A stretch of 64,000 nt of DNA, taken from NCBI GenBank assembly GCA_003260075.1, contig QLIY01000021.1, forward strand, positions 4,839-68,838. The letters run 5' to 3'. The stretch's first letter is position 1. Each line of letters begins with the position of its first letter. The notes under the pieces are model-generated. The model made no database searches and was not told the origin of the DNA. It saw nothing but the letters and a program-made list of their open reading frames with translations. This DNA comes from Phallusia mammillata (Eukaryota; Chordata; Ascidiacea; Phlebobranchia; Ascidiidae). Shown in pieces: positions 37,287-48,882 of the stretch. The position numbers and the translations under genes were made by a program.

Positions 37287-39169
37287 CTATAGAGTAACAC
37301 ATATTTTTTCCTTCTTTTTATTTATTCCGGGTGAAACCACTGATCTCTTCGCATGTTGGAAAATTTCTTGAACACCTTTATCACGTAAACTGGAGCATTC
37401 CATGTACATAAGGGCACCGATATCTTTAGCCAATTGAATACATTGATGTCTGCTGCAAATTTATACAACTTCTTAAATAAAGGAAAAAAATCTTAAAATT
37501 ATTCTTTATAATACTGTAATTTAGGTTTCGTTTATTGTGGTATTACATGATTGTGCAAAATGTGCTGTTTGTGATTTTTTGTAAGTGTGCTGTTACATTG
37601 ATTTTGCTGTTCAAAACACTAACTGCAAGGAACAAAAAATCAATCGTTGCTTTGTATTAAACAAGTCTAGAAAGTCTTATAATACTCTACTTTTTCAATC
37701 AGGTATTTTATGTGGGGTTTTGCAGTATTTATAAATGCTAAAAGAATTTCATTTTACTCTTACTTGATCGGTTGTGTTCCCATGCTTTTCATCTCACTCA
37801 TGGTCAGCGGGTCCTCCCGAAGATCGGAATTTGTTCCGACGAGGATGCAGGGAACGGATGGGCAGTGGTGACGTATTTCTGGCAACCACTTGGAGGGAAC
37901 ATTGTCGAAAGAAGATGGGGAAACCACCGAAAAGCAAATAAGAAATATGTCTGTGTTGGGATAAGAGAGAGGTCTTAATCTGTTGGAATAAAAGTTAGAA
38001 AGGTCATGTTAATTCAAATGTCCATGGAATGCTGAAGATTTCTGTTTTCGTGCAACCGCGAAGTTGTTAGTAATTGAGGCACAAATGTGTCAGAATGAGA
38101 ATTTAGCCCCGAAATCAGGACCATGTTACGCGAAAAACGCGGTTTAATCTACAACTTAGTGCAAACGCGTTGTTTTCATGGTAATACTGTATCTACTGTA
38201 TTGTCAGCAAACACTAAACAAAGTGCCCCAGCAATAAAGCGATCGCTTGTTATGGTCGGGTCAGTGTTTTCTTGCCCAAAAAGGAAAAAAACAAACTTTT
38301 CATATTCCTGTGATCCAGGAGTATCCCACAGCGAATAGTAGATGGAGATGCCATCAACGGTGTCGTTTGCTGCGTAGCCGTCGAATATAGTTGGCACGTA
38401 ATCTACTGGAAAAACTCCAGCGTATGTAAAGCACAGGCAGGTCTTGCCCACTATGGTATCGCACAAGGCTGCAGACCTTTGAGTGGAATATTAATAATTC
38501 GATTTGTCAGTGTGTACACCTGAACTAAAATGTTCCGGCACTAAAAAAGTTCCTGAAATGTTTCAGTCAAGGCTTCAAACTTTTTAACCCGCGACCCTTA
38601 CCGTGGGCACAGGGACGCAAGGGCAAGTGCTCCCCTTGGAGNTACAAGTCGTATATGTTTGATACTTTACTTGATTGAGGAGTAAAAAAATCTTACCCGA
38701 CAATCGGTATAGACTTTATTAATACACAAATTTAATTATTTTGCTGTTGTTGTTTTTATATATATTTTTAACATCCAAAATATTTTGTAACCATGTATGG
38801 CACTAGTGGCAAATCATTGGTTTTAGAAAGTTGCGAAATTGGTGATTTGCAAAGCCTCACTGTGTTGTTTTATATCCTGGCCTTGGTTCTCATTTCTCTA
38901 ACGACCATAGGTGGCAGTATAGCAGCAGTACGTTTAGTTGGCTATAGAATGCACAAATTAGGTTTGATTACGGACAAACGTCCTTTCGTATGAATATTAG
39001 AGGTCCAGCAACTAGTAAAAAAATGAAAAACCGCACGACAGCTCGCGAATAGATTTGGATGTACGTGTGTGCGACTGGTGGCCATTCACCCCTGATTCGT
39101 GTACCAAACAATAAACGTAAGACAAAAAGCATGGTTTTGATATATCCTGTTTTAAGTTCTTACCTTCAT
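37287..39169 (-). CDS. Rac-like small GTPase 2, broken by an assembly join
   Basis: Minus-strand exons: 39169-39164 (Met-Lys), exon 2 from 38462 to 38297 with its 5-prime end lost, 37979-37764, and 37452-37287 ending in a CVTL CAAX box. The lengths of exons 3 and 4 (216 and 166) equal those of gene 1. Exon 2 begins abruptly inside the P-loop (GDTIVGKT) where an exact copy of 36141-36319 is spliced in, just before an N. The gap is therefore probably technical. Position 12 is Thr instead of Gly, position 61 is Ser instead of Gln ([10 protein letters not shown]), and the TKxD motif reads TNSD, all suggesting altered GTP hydrolysis or nucleotide binding. Switch I (YVPTIFDGY) is nearly normal. Confidence 0.8.
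38463..38641. repeat. Exact copy of 36141-36319 at a contig join
   Basis: Identical for about 179 bases, ending at the N at 38642. It interrupts exon 2 of Rac-like gene 2. A misassembly is the simplest reading. Confidence 0.8.
38780..39140 (+). other. Antisense conserved element in intron 1 of Rac-like genes
   Basis: Opposite to gene 2. A 66-residue open frame (38793-38993) has a hydrophobic stretch followed by 'DKRPFV'. A related stretch lies at 44640-44850 on the minus strand, again antisense in intron 1, where the frame reads 'DKGPFV' and continues. Similarity includes the antisense reading frame but one copy has a stop. It may be plain intron homology or a decayed antisense exon. Confidence 0.35.
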
Positions 39170-39254
39170 GTTGATGTAAGCTCCGGAGAACAGTTGAACA
39201 AAATCGAATTGTTTAGTTTTTTGATGTTTTTTTGTGCAATTAACCTCATGTAGT

Positions 39255-42200
39255 CAGGTAATCGGAACATCACTTTAACATACTGTATAGTATAACGAAA
39301 CTAAGGTCTTAAACTGTTAAACCAACGACAATAACAAGGTAAAGCCTTCATACCCTTGCTATTAACATATTTCGTAACACTGTACTGACAGTATGGTGTA
39401 TAGGATGTATAGTAACAATTGACTTACAGTAACGTTTTTGTCGAAAAGATTGTGAAACTGTCCTTATATTACAACTCTATTGTATATAGTTTGTTATTCG
39501 TAATGCTATTGCCCACAAACAAGCCATCAACAATTATTGAAATGTTACTTTTTCGTGACGGTTTTTCTACTTAACTCTCTAGGTTTAGCTAGTCAAGAAA
39601 GATAATACATTAATTCTAAAACATGGTTAGAGTTAGTTAGAGATCTTCAGGCCAGGGCAAAATGTATAGTTTAGACGAATTATAACTAAGCAAATGCACT
39701 AAACTCGTATGAACACACCAAAACTATCATACAAAACTTAAAACTTTTAATTACTGCTGGTAGCTGGTTCCTTGTTACGCAACTTAGATGTCGCATCTTT
39801 ATTCAGTTTATTAATCACTGTCAATGACTAATATGAAATGAAGCGTCAGTTGCCCAACTAAATTCACTGCACGTTTTGTGATGATAAAACATAATCTGTA
39901 TTTCTCGTAACACTGGTTCTTTTATATAAGTCACGTGTTTTGAATGGCGATTGAGAAAATGCTAACTGGCGGCTTAATACTAAAGTAAATTGCTATGCGT
40001 TGTTTTTCTACTTGCAAATAGTTGTACCGTTTTGTAGAGCATTGGACATCCAGAGTTTCTTTGTGTCTGCAAATTTCTGATGCATGGAAATGACCCATTT
40101 AGTGGTGCCTTAAAGTGGATTTTTGATATCATCCATCGTTTGGGCGAAACGTTTAGCAGCGAATATGTTGTTTATGACGTCGCGATCTACATTGTTCTTT
40201 GTTTGTTTATTTAGTTGTTTACACAAGATGTGTACAAAAGGCATGACTATTTTTTTTTATCTTACTGTCCCCCAAAATCGTATCGCTCCAGTTTTTCTAT
40301 AGAGCCACCAGTTTTCTATGGCTAAAGCCAAACATCTAGAAAAGAGTTTTTTTCAAAGTCACTAGTACATGTTACTTAACTAACATGTTCATGGCCGCAG
40401 GTTTGTGATCTCTGCCACAATATTTACCAATTTTAAACAACTTACTGAACACTACGGGACATAACAGCTACAAGACGCTTTAAAATTGACGAATTATATA
40501 AAGTGTCCAGCAGTGCACAGCCAAAAACTTTTGGAGTTTGACAAGGCCATGAAAATAATAAGTAGAAATAAAATTAAACAAATGAAATTTAAACCGGTTT
40601 AAAAACCGTAAACTTGTTTGGAAGGGATAGTTTGCCTGAACCGGGACGTCCCCCCCCCCCGTTTGACAAGGCCATGAAAATAATAAGTAGAAATAAAATT
40701 AAACAAATTAAATTTAAACCGGTTTAAAAACCGTAAACTTGTTTGGACGGGATAGTTTGCCTGAACCGGGACGAACCCCCCCCCCCTTTGTGGATAACGA
40801 ATTGACCAATGAACATCAAGACTACGGTTGGTTTTGTATACCCCCCCCCCGACCGCACGCAAAAATAGTTTGTTTTAAATCTGAACCCCTAAACTGAACC
40901 GATCACCTAAAAACAGTAAATAGTGAACCCAACCGAACCTGAACCCATATAACAAGCGTTTCGACTCCCTGGTTAAAGGTCCTAGTATATAATAAGATAA
41001 AAGTACATAACTTTTGTAAACTCATAACACTATATAACAAGACGCTATAAGTCCTAGTACATAACACGTCGAAAATCAACACGCGATTTTAAATACTAAA
41101 AATGATCTATTCCCCCCCCCCTTTCTGATGCATGGAAATGACCCATTTAGTGGTGCCTTAAAGTGGATTAATGCCCCCCCCCCACGTTTTGTGATGATAA
41201 AACATAATCTGTATTTCTCGTAACACTGGTTATTTTATATAAGTCACGTGTTTTGAATGGCGATTGAGAAAATGCTAACTAGCGGCTTAATACTAAAGTA
41301 AATTGCTATGCGTTGTTTTTCTACATGCAAATAGTTGTACCGTTTTGTAGAGCATTGGACATCCAGAGTTTCTTTGTGTCTGCAAATTTCTGATGCATGG
41401 AAATGACCCATTTAGTGGTGCCTTAAAGTGGATTTTTGTTTTATATCATCCATCGTTTGGGCGAAACGTTTAGCAGCGAATATGTTGTTTATGACGTCGC
41501 GATCTACATTGTTCTTTGTTTGTTTATTTAGTTGTTTACACAAGATGTGTACAAAAGGCATGACTATTTTTTTTATCTTACTGTCCCCCAAAATCGTATC
41601 GCTCCATTTTTTCTATAGAGCCACCAGTTTTCTATGGCTAAAGCCAAACATCTAGAAAAGAGTTTTTGCAAAGTCACTAGTACATGTTACTTAACTAACA
41701 TGTTCATGGCCGCAGGTTTGTGATCTCTGCCACAATATTTACCAATTTTAAACAACTTACTGAACACTACGGGACATAACAGCTACAAGACGCTTTAAAA
41801 TTGACGAATTATATAAAGTGTCCAGCAGTGCACAGCCAAAAACTCTTTTGGAGTTTGACAAGGCCATGAAAATAATAAGTAGAAATAAAATTAAACAAAT
41901 GAAATTTAAACCGGTTTAAAAACCGTAAACTTGTTTGGAAGGGATAGTTTGCCTGAACCGGGACGTCGACCGCACGCAAAAATAGTTTGTTTTAAATCTG
42001 AACCCCTAAACTGAACCGATCACCTAAAAACAGTAAATAGTGAACCCAACCGAACCTGAACCCATATAACAAGCGTTTCGACTCCCTGGTTAAAGGTCCT
42101 AGTATATAATAAGATAAAAGTACATAACTTTTGTAAACTCATAACACTATATAACAAGACGCTATAAGTCCTAGTACATAACACGTCGAAAATCAACACG

Positions 42201-42535
42201 CGATTTTAAATACTAAAAATGATCTATTCTTTGTGGATAACGAATTGACCAATGAACATCAAGACTACGGTTGGTTAAATGGTTCATGTCACGAAACACG
42301 CGAAGTGGTTTGAAATAGTTTTATAGCAAAGGTCTTGTTTAACAGCAAAATAGTTTTACAACAAGGGTCAAGGCAACGAACTTATAACAGTTGTGTGGTG
42401 TTCAAGATAGTTAAAAAAACGATTTTCAAAGACTGCCGAATATACGGTTTTATTTCGATAACAATTGTCAGTCGATTTGGTACATTAGTAGTGAGTGCAA
42501 TGTATTGTAACTAACTTTAGTGTTAAGTAGCTAGT
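39255..42535. other. Non-coding region with a doubled 0.8-kb segment
   Basis: About 39880-40650 is repeated at 41185-41965 with few changes. Smaller pieces (40661-40766, 40777-40840, 40851-41111) are also doubled, each bordered by C-runs. No gene. A 50-base piece near 40010 recurs inverted at 51935-51990. Confidence 0.65.
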
Positions 42536-42721
42536 TAGCATATTCCTAATCGTCATTCAAAACACGTGATTCATATGAATGAACTACTGTAACGACGTGT
42601 ACATGTAAAGTCTTATCAACGAGCAGTGACTTTAGTTGGGCAACAGACGCTTAATTTCATACCAGTTATCGACAGTGAATAACAAACTGCACAAAGATGC
42701 AACATTTAAGATGCTGTACAT

Positions 42722-43468
42722 CAGTGTTTCTCAACCTTTTTTCTTGTGCCGCCCCTTTTACGTGTTCGTAATTTATAAACGCAATTAACAATAGAAAGCC
42801 GTTTGTTTGCGCACAATAATGAATTGATAGTTTTAGTTTGGTCTGTGATAAAACAAACAACTTTTGGATCATTTTGTGCGTTTTGTAAAACTAGTTGAAC
42901 TTAGTCCTACATGTTGTTGCAGAAATACTTTTCCAGTAAATTAACTTTAAACGTTTAACTCAAGCTTTAATTTTTCCAAGATATATATATTAGGATCAAA
43001 CACTCTCGCAAGCCGGATGAAATGACGTCGTAGTTTGCCGTAGTTTGATGACCCCTGGTCTAACGGCTCAGTTAATGCGGCCAAGCGCCGAGCATCACAA
43101 TTTGCGATGTGCGATGCTCGGTACCAAGTACTCGGGTGTTAGCTCGGTTCGGCTAAGCACAAGGCAATTGCTACCTGCAAATTTTGCTATTAAAGCGCAG
43201 ATAAGCCCCGACAATTGACGCATTGTGATTTCTATAAAATGCATCGTGGTATCAAACAAAGTACACAATACAGTAAATATTTTATCAAATCTACTTTTAC
43301 TGGTCGCAGATGGAAGAGATATGAGAAAAATGATTTTGAGCTTTTTGTTTCGTTTTACCTGCTCTATCTTTTCCCAGCGCCCCCCAATCGCCCAATTATT
43401 CTCCAGCGCCCCCTTAGTGATCGCAAACGCCCCCAGGGGGGCGCTGGCGCCCCCGTTGAGAACTACTG
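42722..43468. mobile_element. 747-base non-autonomous hAT element
   Basis: Starts CAGTGTTTCTCAACC and ends GTTGAGAACTACTG, imperfect inverted ends of hAT type. The octamer ctgtacat flanks both sides (42714-42721 and 43469-43476). It carries internal hairpin sequence around 43085-43125 and GC-rich 'gcgccccc' repeats near the right end. No transposase frame. Confidence 0.85.
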
Positions 43469-43779
43469 CTGTACATGAACCAGCTACCAGACAGCAATCA
43501 AAAGTTGTGAGTTTTGTATGATAGTTTATACATTCTAGTGCATTTGCTTAGTTATATGACTTTCGCCTGATCTTTATGGATCCCTAACCAATCCTGAAGG
43601 GGTTTTCAGGTTCGGTGTCTTTGTTGACTACCTAGTGGGCCAAGTCGAAAGACCACAATGAAATAGTAGCACTTTCATTGCGATTTGCTTGTCGGTAATA
43701 GCATTACGAAAAACAAACTATAAGCCAACAAAGTTGGCTAAAATATAAGGGATGGTTTCAGAGTCGTTTCGACAAAAAC

Positions 43780-44010
43780 ATCACATACTGTTTGGTACGT
43801 CAATTAATATCAGTATACGAGATGAATTAATATCAGTATACGGTTTTTTTTCCTCGGTCGGTCGCAATAACACCACTGCACTAAGATATTTGGGGGGGGG
43901 GTGACAAAAACATCACATACTGTTTGGTACGTCAGTTAATATCAGTATACGAGATGAGTTAGGTTTTTTTTTCCTCGGTCGGTCGCAATAACACCACTGC
44001 ACTAAGATAT
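43780..44010. repeat. Doubled segment around a G-run
   Basis: 43780-43890 repeats at 43902-44010 with a few differences, including loss of one internal repeat. The G-run at 43893-43901 lies between. Confidence 0.7.
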
Positions 44011-44584
44011 TTACCTTGTCGGAAATAGCTGCGAAACATTGAGACGTTATATATAGCGCGACAAAGTAGAGGGCGCAGTTAGTGGAGAGATGGTACAGCT
44101 GCAGCTATACCGTAATTACGATGTTGCGGGGACTGGCATTAATTAGAGTGTATTGTTGGCGCGTTAGGACGTCAAGACTGGGTGAAAACGTTGATGAAAC
44201 CAGTCAAGTTGGCATCCAAAATAACCACCCATGTTCGATAGGAAAAGAAAAAGTTGCCATTACCTGACTGCGTGAAGCTGATTGCACAAATCACATCATT
44301 TAAAAAGCTGAAAAGAACAGTATAAGCAATTGAAAAGAAGTCGCTTTGCAACAGTGACCTGAACAAATATTTTTCTGTTAATTATAGAGAAAATATTAAA
44401 GAGAATCTAAATTACACAACAGTGAATTGGTGTTCATCTGTGCTATTAACTTTCTGTAGTGTGTGATTATGTTTATCTTTCTCAGTGACAAATGTTTTTA
44501 CCATTTCTGCCTCTCAGGTTTTGTAAGCTAACAAAAACTAAACAATTGGATTTTGTTTAACTGTTCTCCAGAGCTTACATCAAC

Positions 44585-45930
44585 ATGAGGGTAAGAGCTA
44601 TATAACAAGATATATCATATACATGTAGGTGTCGTGTATTTATTGTTTTGTACCATAATCCAGGGGTGAATGACCACCTGGTGCACACACGTATATCAAA
44701 ATCTATGTGCTGGAGGTCATGTGCTCTTTTGATCTCTTTTACTAGTTGCTTGAACTCCAATATTGAAACGAAAGGACCTTTGTCCGAAATAAAACTGATT
44801 TTGCGAATTCTATAGTCAACTAAACGTAGCTGCAAATCTGCCACTTGTGTTCGTTAGAGAAATAAGAGCCTCTCATGCCGCAAAAAAGTTAAGCCTAATT
44901 GCTCAACAGAACGTTTGCACTAACTGTTGTTTGCACTAACTGTCAAAAACTGTCTGCCAATTTGCGATGATTTGCAACTAGAACCATAAATGGTGGAATT
45001 CAAAAAAAATTGAATATAAAAAAATCTATGAAACAGAACATTATTGAAGTTGTGTGTTGATCAGTCGAGTAAAAGTAGGTGAAACATACATGAAATGTAC
45101 GTTCCTTGACGTACAAAATGTGTTTGCAAGTGGTTTGTAACATGTCAAAACTGATAAACAATTGTGTATCTATATTACATTTTAGCAGTCAGTGAAGATC
45201 TGTTTAGTAGGCGACCACTCAGTGGGCAAGACACACATGTGCTTCACATACACAGGAAAGTTTGATGCAACAAAATACGTACAAACAACTACATTACCAA
45301 CTACGTTAGGCAACTTCGCAGCAAACGACTCCGTTAATGGGATTCCCATAGAGTATTCGTTGTGGGATGCTGCTGGATCAGAGGAATATGACAAGTTCGT
45401 TTCTTTCTTTCTTTCCTCAATTGTGCAAAAAAATAACAGAGCAGAACAAGCGATTGCTTTAATACTGGGACATTTGTTCAGTTTTTTGTTAAAAAATATA
45501 GTAGATTCACAGTACGCCAGGCCCATTGAAGCATTCTTGGTGACCGGCTGAATTGGTACGGGCTCCTTCAATGGGCTTGGTATACTGTGATTTATATATG
45601 AATGTGCCGTGATCGCGGACTTGCATAGACGCTTCAGGGCTGATCCCAGTTACGAATTTATGTTCATCAGTAGATTCAGTATTAGCCTGAAAACAACGCG
45701 TTTGCACGGAGTTGTAGATTGAACGGAGATTTTCGGGTAAAATGTCTTGGTTTCAGGACTGACTTCATATTCTGCCATATTTGTGCTGCAATTTTACTAA
45801 CTTTCGAGCTTAATTCGGACTCTTAATTCGTTAAAAAAATCGCGTGTTAGGACCGGTTTTTGGATTTATATATTCGTTTGTCGGATGCAATAACCGCGTA
45901 CGCAACTGAAAATAAAATGATGATGATGAT

Positions 45931-45991
<61 letters not shown>

Positions 45992-46273
45992 AAAAAAGAA
46001 ATCTCTAGCACTCCATGGACATTTCAATTGACACGAATTTTATATTTTTCCCAACAGAATAAGGCCTCTCAACTATCCCAAAACAGACATCTTTCTTGTT
46101 TGTTTTTCGGTGGTTTCCCGATCTTCTTTCGACAATGTCTCCTCCAAGTGGTTGCCGGAAATACGTCACCACTGCCCATCCGTTCCCTGCATCCTTGTCG
46201 GAATAAAGTCCGATCTTCGGGAGGACCCGGAGACCATGAAAGATATGAAGAGCATTGGAACACAACCCATCAA
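44585..46273 (+). CDS. Rac-like small GTPase 3, atypical and lacking a terminal exon
   Basis: Exons 44585-44590 (Met-Arg), 45189-45394 and 46058-46273 join in frame. The 5-prime flank before the ATG matches those of genes 1 and 2. The P-loop reads GDHSVGKT, so His replaces Gly12. Switch II reads WDAAGSEEYDK, so Ser replaces Gln61 and Ala replaces Thr58. Switch I carries a five-residue insertion. These positions control intrinsic and GAP-stimulated hydrolysis, so a largely GTP-bound or non-cycling protein is likely. No exon encoding the last 55 residues and CAAX box was found before the next paralog. The final exon at 48717 is phase-compatible and could be shared. Confidence 0.8.
45538..45672. 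repeat. Dispersed repeat copy, 'ggtgaccggctga' family
   Basis: Same order of conserved blocks as 14868-14975, with an extra 35-base piece inserted near the start. Sits in intron 2 of Rac-like gene 3; a 'ttcggg' family fragment follows at 45720-45860. Confidence 0.5.
45931..45989. other. Poly-G run, about 59 bases, after a GAT microsatellite
   Basis: An uninterrupted G tract in intron 2 of Rac-like gene 3, next to a short ATG/GAT repeat. The long polyglycine frame across it is meaningless. Confidence 0.75.
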
Positions 46274-46911
46274 GTAATAGCCGGATCATTTTATCCAACA
46301 TTATTAAATACTGCGAAATTCCAAATTTAAGGTGGTTGAATACTCTCTGACAGAAAAAAGAAAAAAGAAGTGTTCCTACAATCAAAAAACCTGAATTTCT
46401 GTTTTGTGTTCGATACAAGTTCCTTGCAGTTAGTGTTTTAAAAAGCGATATCATAATGACAGCAGACCAATTAATTACAAAATATCAAACACGTTTTGCA
46501 CAATCCTACAAGATTATCTTTTGTTTAACAAGCTCTTTTTTGGCATATAATAGACCGCTAAAATTGATCGGAAAGAACTTATTGTATACTCTGAAACGGG
46601 ATTATATTATTGCCAACTAGACGTACGCACTCGGCTGCCAAATTGTGATTAGTGGTCGTAAACGAAATAGAATTTGTGATACTGTAAAGTGTAAACGCTA
46701 AAAAAATATACATGGATTGATAACTTTAGGGAATATATCTTGAGTTTGTTTGCCAGTATGTTGTGACGAGTCAAAACTATTGAACGTTATGTGTCTCGAT
46801 CTTTCTACATTAAAGTTTATTCCATTATTGATGTCGGTTGGTAAGACCTATAAAATGGCAGATAACATAAAAAAGGATTTTCAAAGACAAAACTTTACTT
46901 TACCTTTGCAG

Positions 46912-48882
46912 AGTGTGAAAATTGTTGTGGTGGGCGATGGCGCAGTGGGCAAGACTTGTCTTCGCTTGACCTACGAAGGAGGCACATTTCCAGACTACAT
47001 ATCGTCTCAGTTAAACTGCTACGCACAAACACGCACTGTAAATGGGATTACCATCATGTATTCAGCGTGGGATACTGCAGGACAAGAGGAATACGATAGG
47101 TTTGTTTATTAAATGTGCAAGAAAATAATGTTTTGACTACCACAAGTGATCGCTTCAACGTTGGAATGTTTGGTTTTTTTTTATTTAGGACACAGTAAAT
47201 TCAGTCCTTCCGTTATAAGAACAAGTTTACACAGAAATTTAGATTGGGTCGATCATATCGGGTCAGATTTGGAGTTAAGTTAAATTTATTTCCATAATCA
47301 CTTCATCATCACAATTCCATTGTCGAACGGTTACATAAACAGCAAGGACACCGAAAAAACAAGTGTTATCGAGTTTAGTGTCCAGCGGAGTTAATTAACT
47401 CCTTAAGTTTTATGGTAACTTAAGTTACCATAAAACGGTCTTAATTTGGGTCTAAAGTCAAACTACATATGTAGCAAAATTTTGTTGCTTGTTGGTTTTC
47501 TTGCTTGTCACCGTCACTTTATAATTTTATTCTTTTTCGTTGTGGCACACTAGATACGTTTGTGTCATGGCACCATCCCTGCTTTGGTTTGTTCAGCGTT
47601 CATTACGCCGAAATGTGCCTTTCTGTCTCACAGGCTTTAAGCAAGGCGTCGCAAGTGAACGAGGTGGCTTTTTCTCCGGGCGCTGTGAAGCAGAAACGTG
47701 GTGGTGTTGGTGTTGGGTTGCAACGTGCCCGGTGTAAAGTCGTTTTTATATTGTTTTAATATAATCCGCGCCCCTAAACTAAATACATTTGGCCTTAGTG
47801 CTGAGCCGTTATCGCAGGCTGTTGGACCGGTTAGAAATTAAGTAAACAGATTTGGTGTAAAAGACCGATTTATCAGGCCTATCGAAATAATTTGGAACTT
47901 TTAGGCCTGTTCACGCTCCAATTTTGAGTTGATAACAACTCGTTCGCAGGAATAAGTAAATGTTTACCATTTATTTCATCAAGGCCTTTAGCATTTTAGG
48001 GGCATCTAAATTAACACAAACTTTGTAATTTTATTCCCAATAGACTGAGACCTTTGAAGTATCCTGGTACCGACATCTTTCTTATTTGCTTTTCGGTGGT
48101 TTCCCTATCTTCTTTTGACAATGTCTCCTCCAAGTGGTGGCCAGAAATACGTCACCACTGCCCATCCGTTCCCTGCATCCTTGTGGGAACAAAGTCCGAT
48201 CTTCGTGAGGACCCGGAGACCAAGGAGAAGATGAAGAGCATGGGAACACAACCGATCAGGTAAAACATCAATTTCGCTTAAACACTAAGAATCTCCAGTT
48301 AAATACCAATGTCAAAAAAACAGAGAAACAGTTGCGTTCGTGCACCTTTTAAAATTGTAGAGTACTAACTACTTTCATCCATTGGAAATTACAGTATTTT
48401 ATCCTAACCCAGAACAGCGCGGACAAAATACAAGATGGTTGACTCTCTGACAAAGGCAGAAAAAGAGTGTTTCTACTATCACAAATGAAATGCTGTTCTA
48501 TGTTTGATACAAAACCACGATCGATTTGTCGGTCTTTGTAGTTAATGCTTTGAAAGCTAAACCATATTGGCAGCAGCAGAATTGATTAGAAAAAGTCACA
48601 CACGTTTTGCACAATCATACAGTACTACTGAACCAAACACGAACGACAGTCATTTGCAAAAATATTTGCACTGGAAAAGATTTATCATTTAATAAACAGG
48701 TTGTTTAAATTTGCAGAACAGAGCAATGCCTTCAGTTAGCAAAAGATATCGGTGCTCTTAAGTATATGGAATGCTCCAGTTTACGTGTCGAAGGCGTTCA
48801 AGAAATTTTCCAAGATGCGATGAAATCAGTCGTTTTGCCAGCAACAAACAAGAAGAAGAAAACAAACTGTGTTACTCTATAG
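46912..48882 (+). CDS. Rac-like small GTPase 4
   Basis: Exons 46912-47099, 48044-48259 and 48717-48882 encode the GTPase from S-V-K-I-V-V-V-G-D to a CVTL CAAX box. The P-loop GDGAVGKT and Gln61 ([10 protein letters not shown]) are intact, but switch I reads YISSQLNCY. Thr35 becomes Ser and the effector residues Phe37 and Asp38 become Leu and Asn, so effector choice should differ. No two-codon first exon with the conserved flank lies between gene 3 and here. Either an ATG at 46855 is used without splicing, adding about 19 residues, or exon 1 of gene 3 is shared. A strong acceptor (tttactttacctttgcag) favours splicing. Confidence 0.88.

Noticed and set aside
45860..46330. Polyglycine protein across the long G-run
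   Set aside because: Created by the homopolymer in an intron and running out of frame through a Rac exon.
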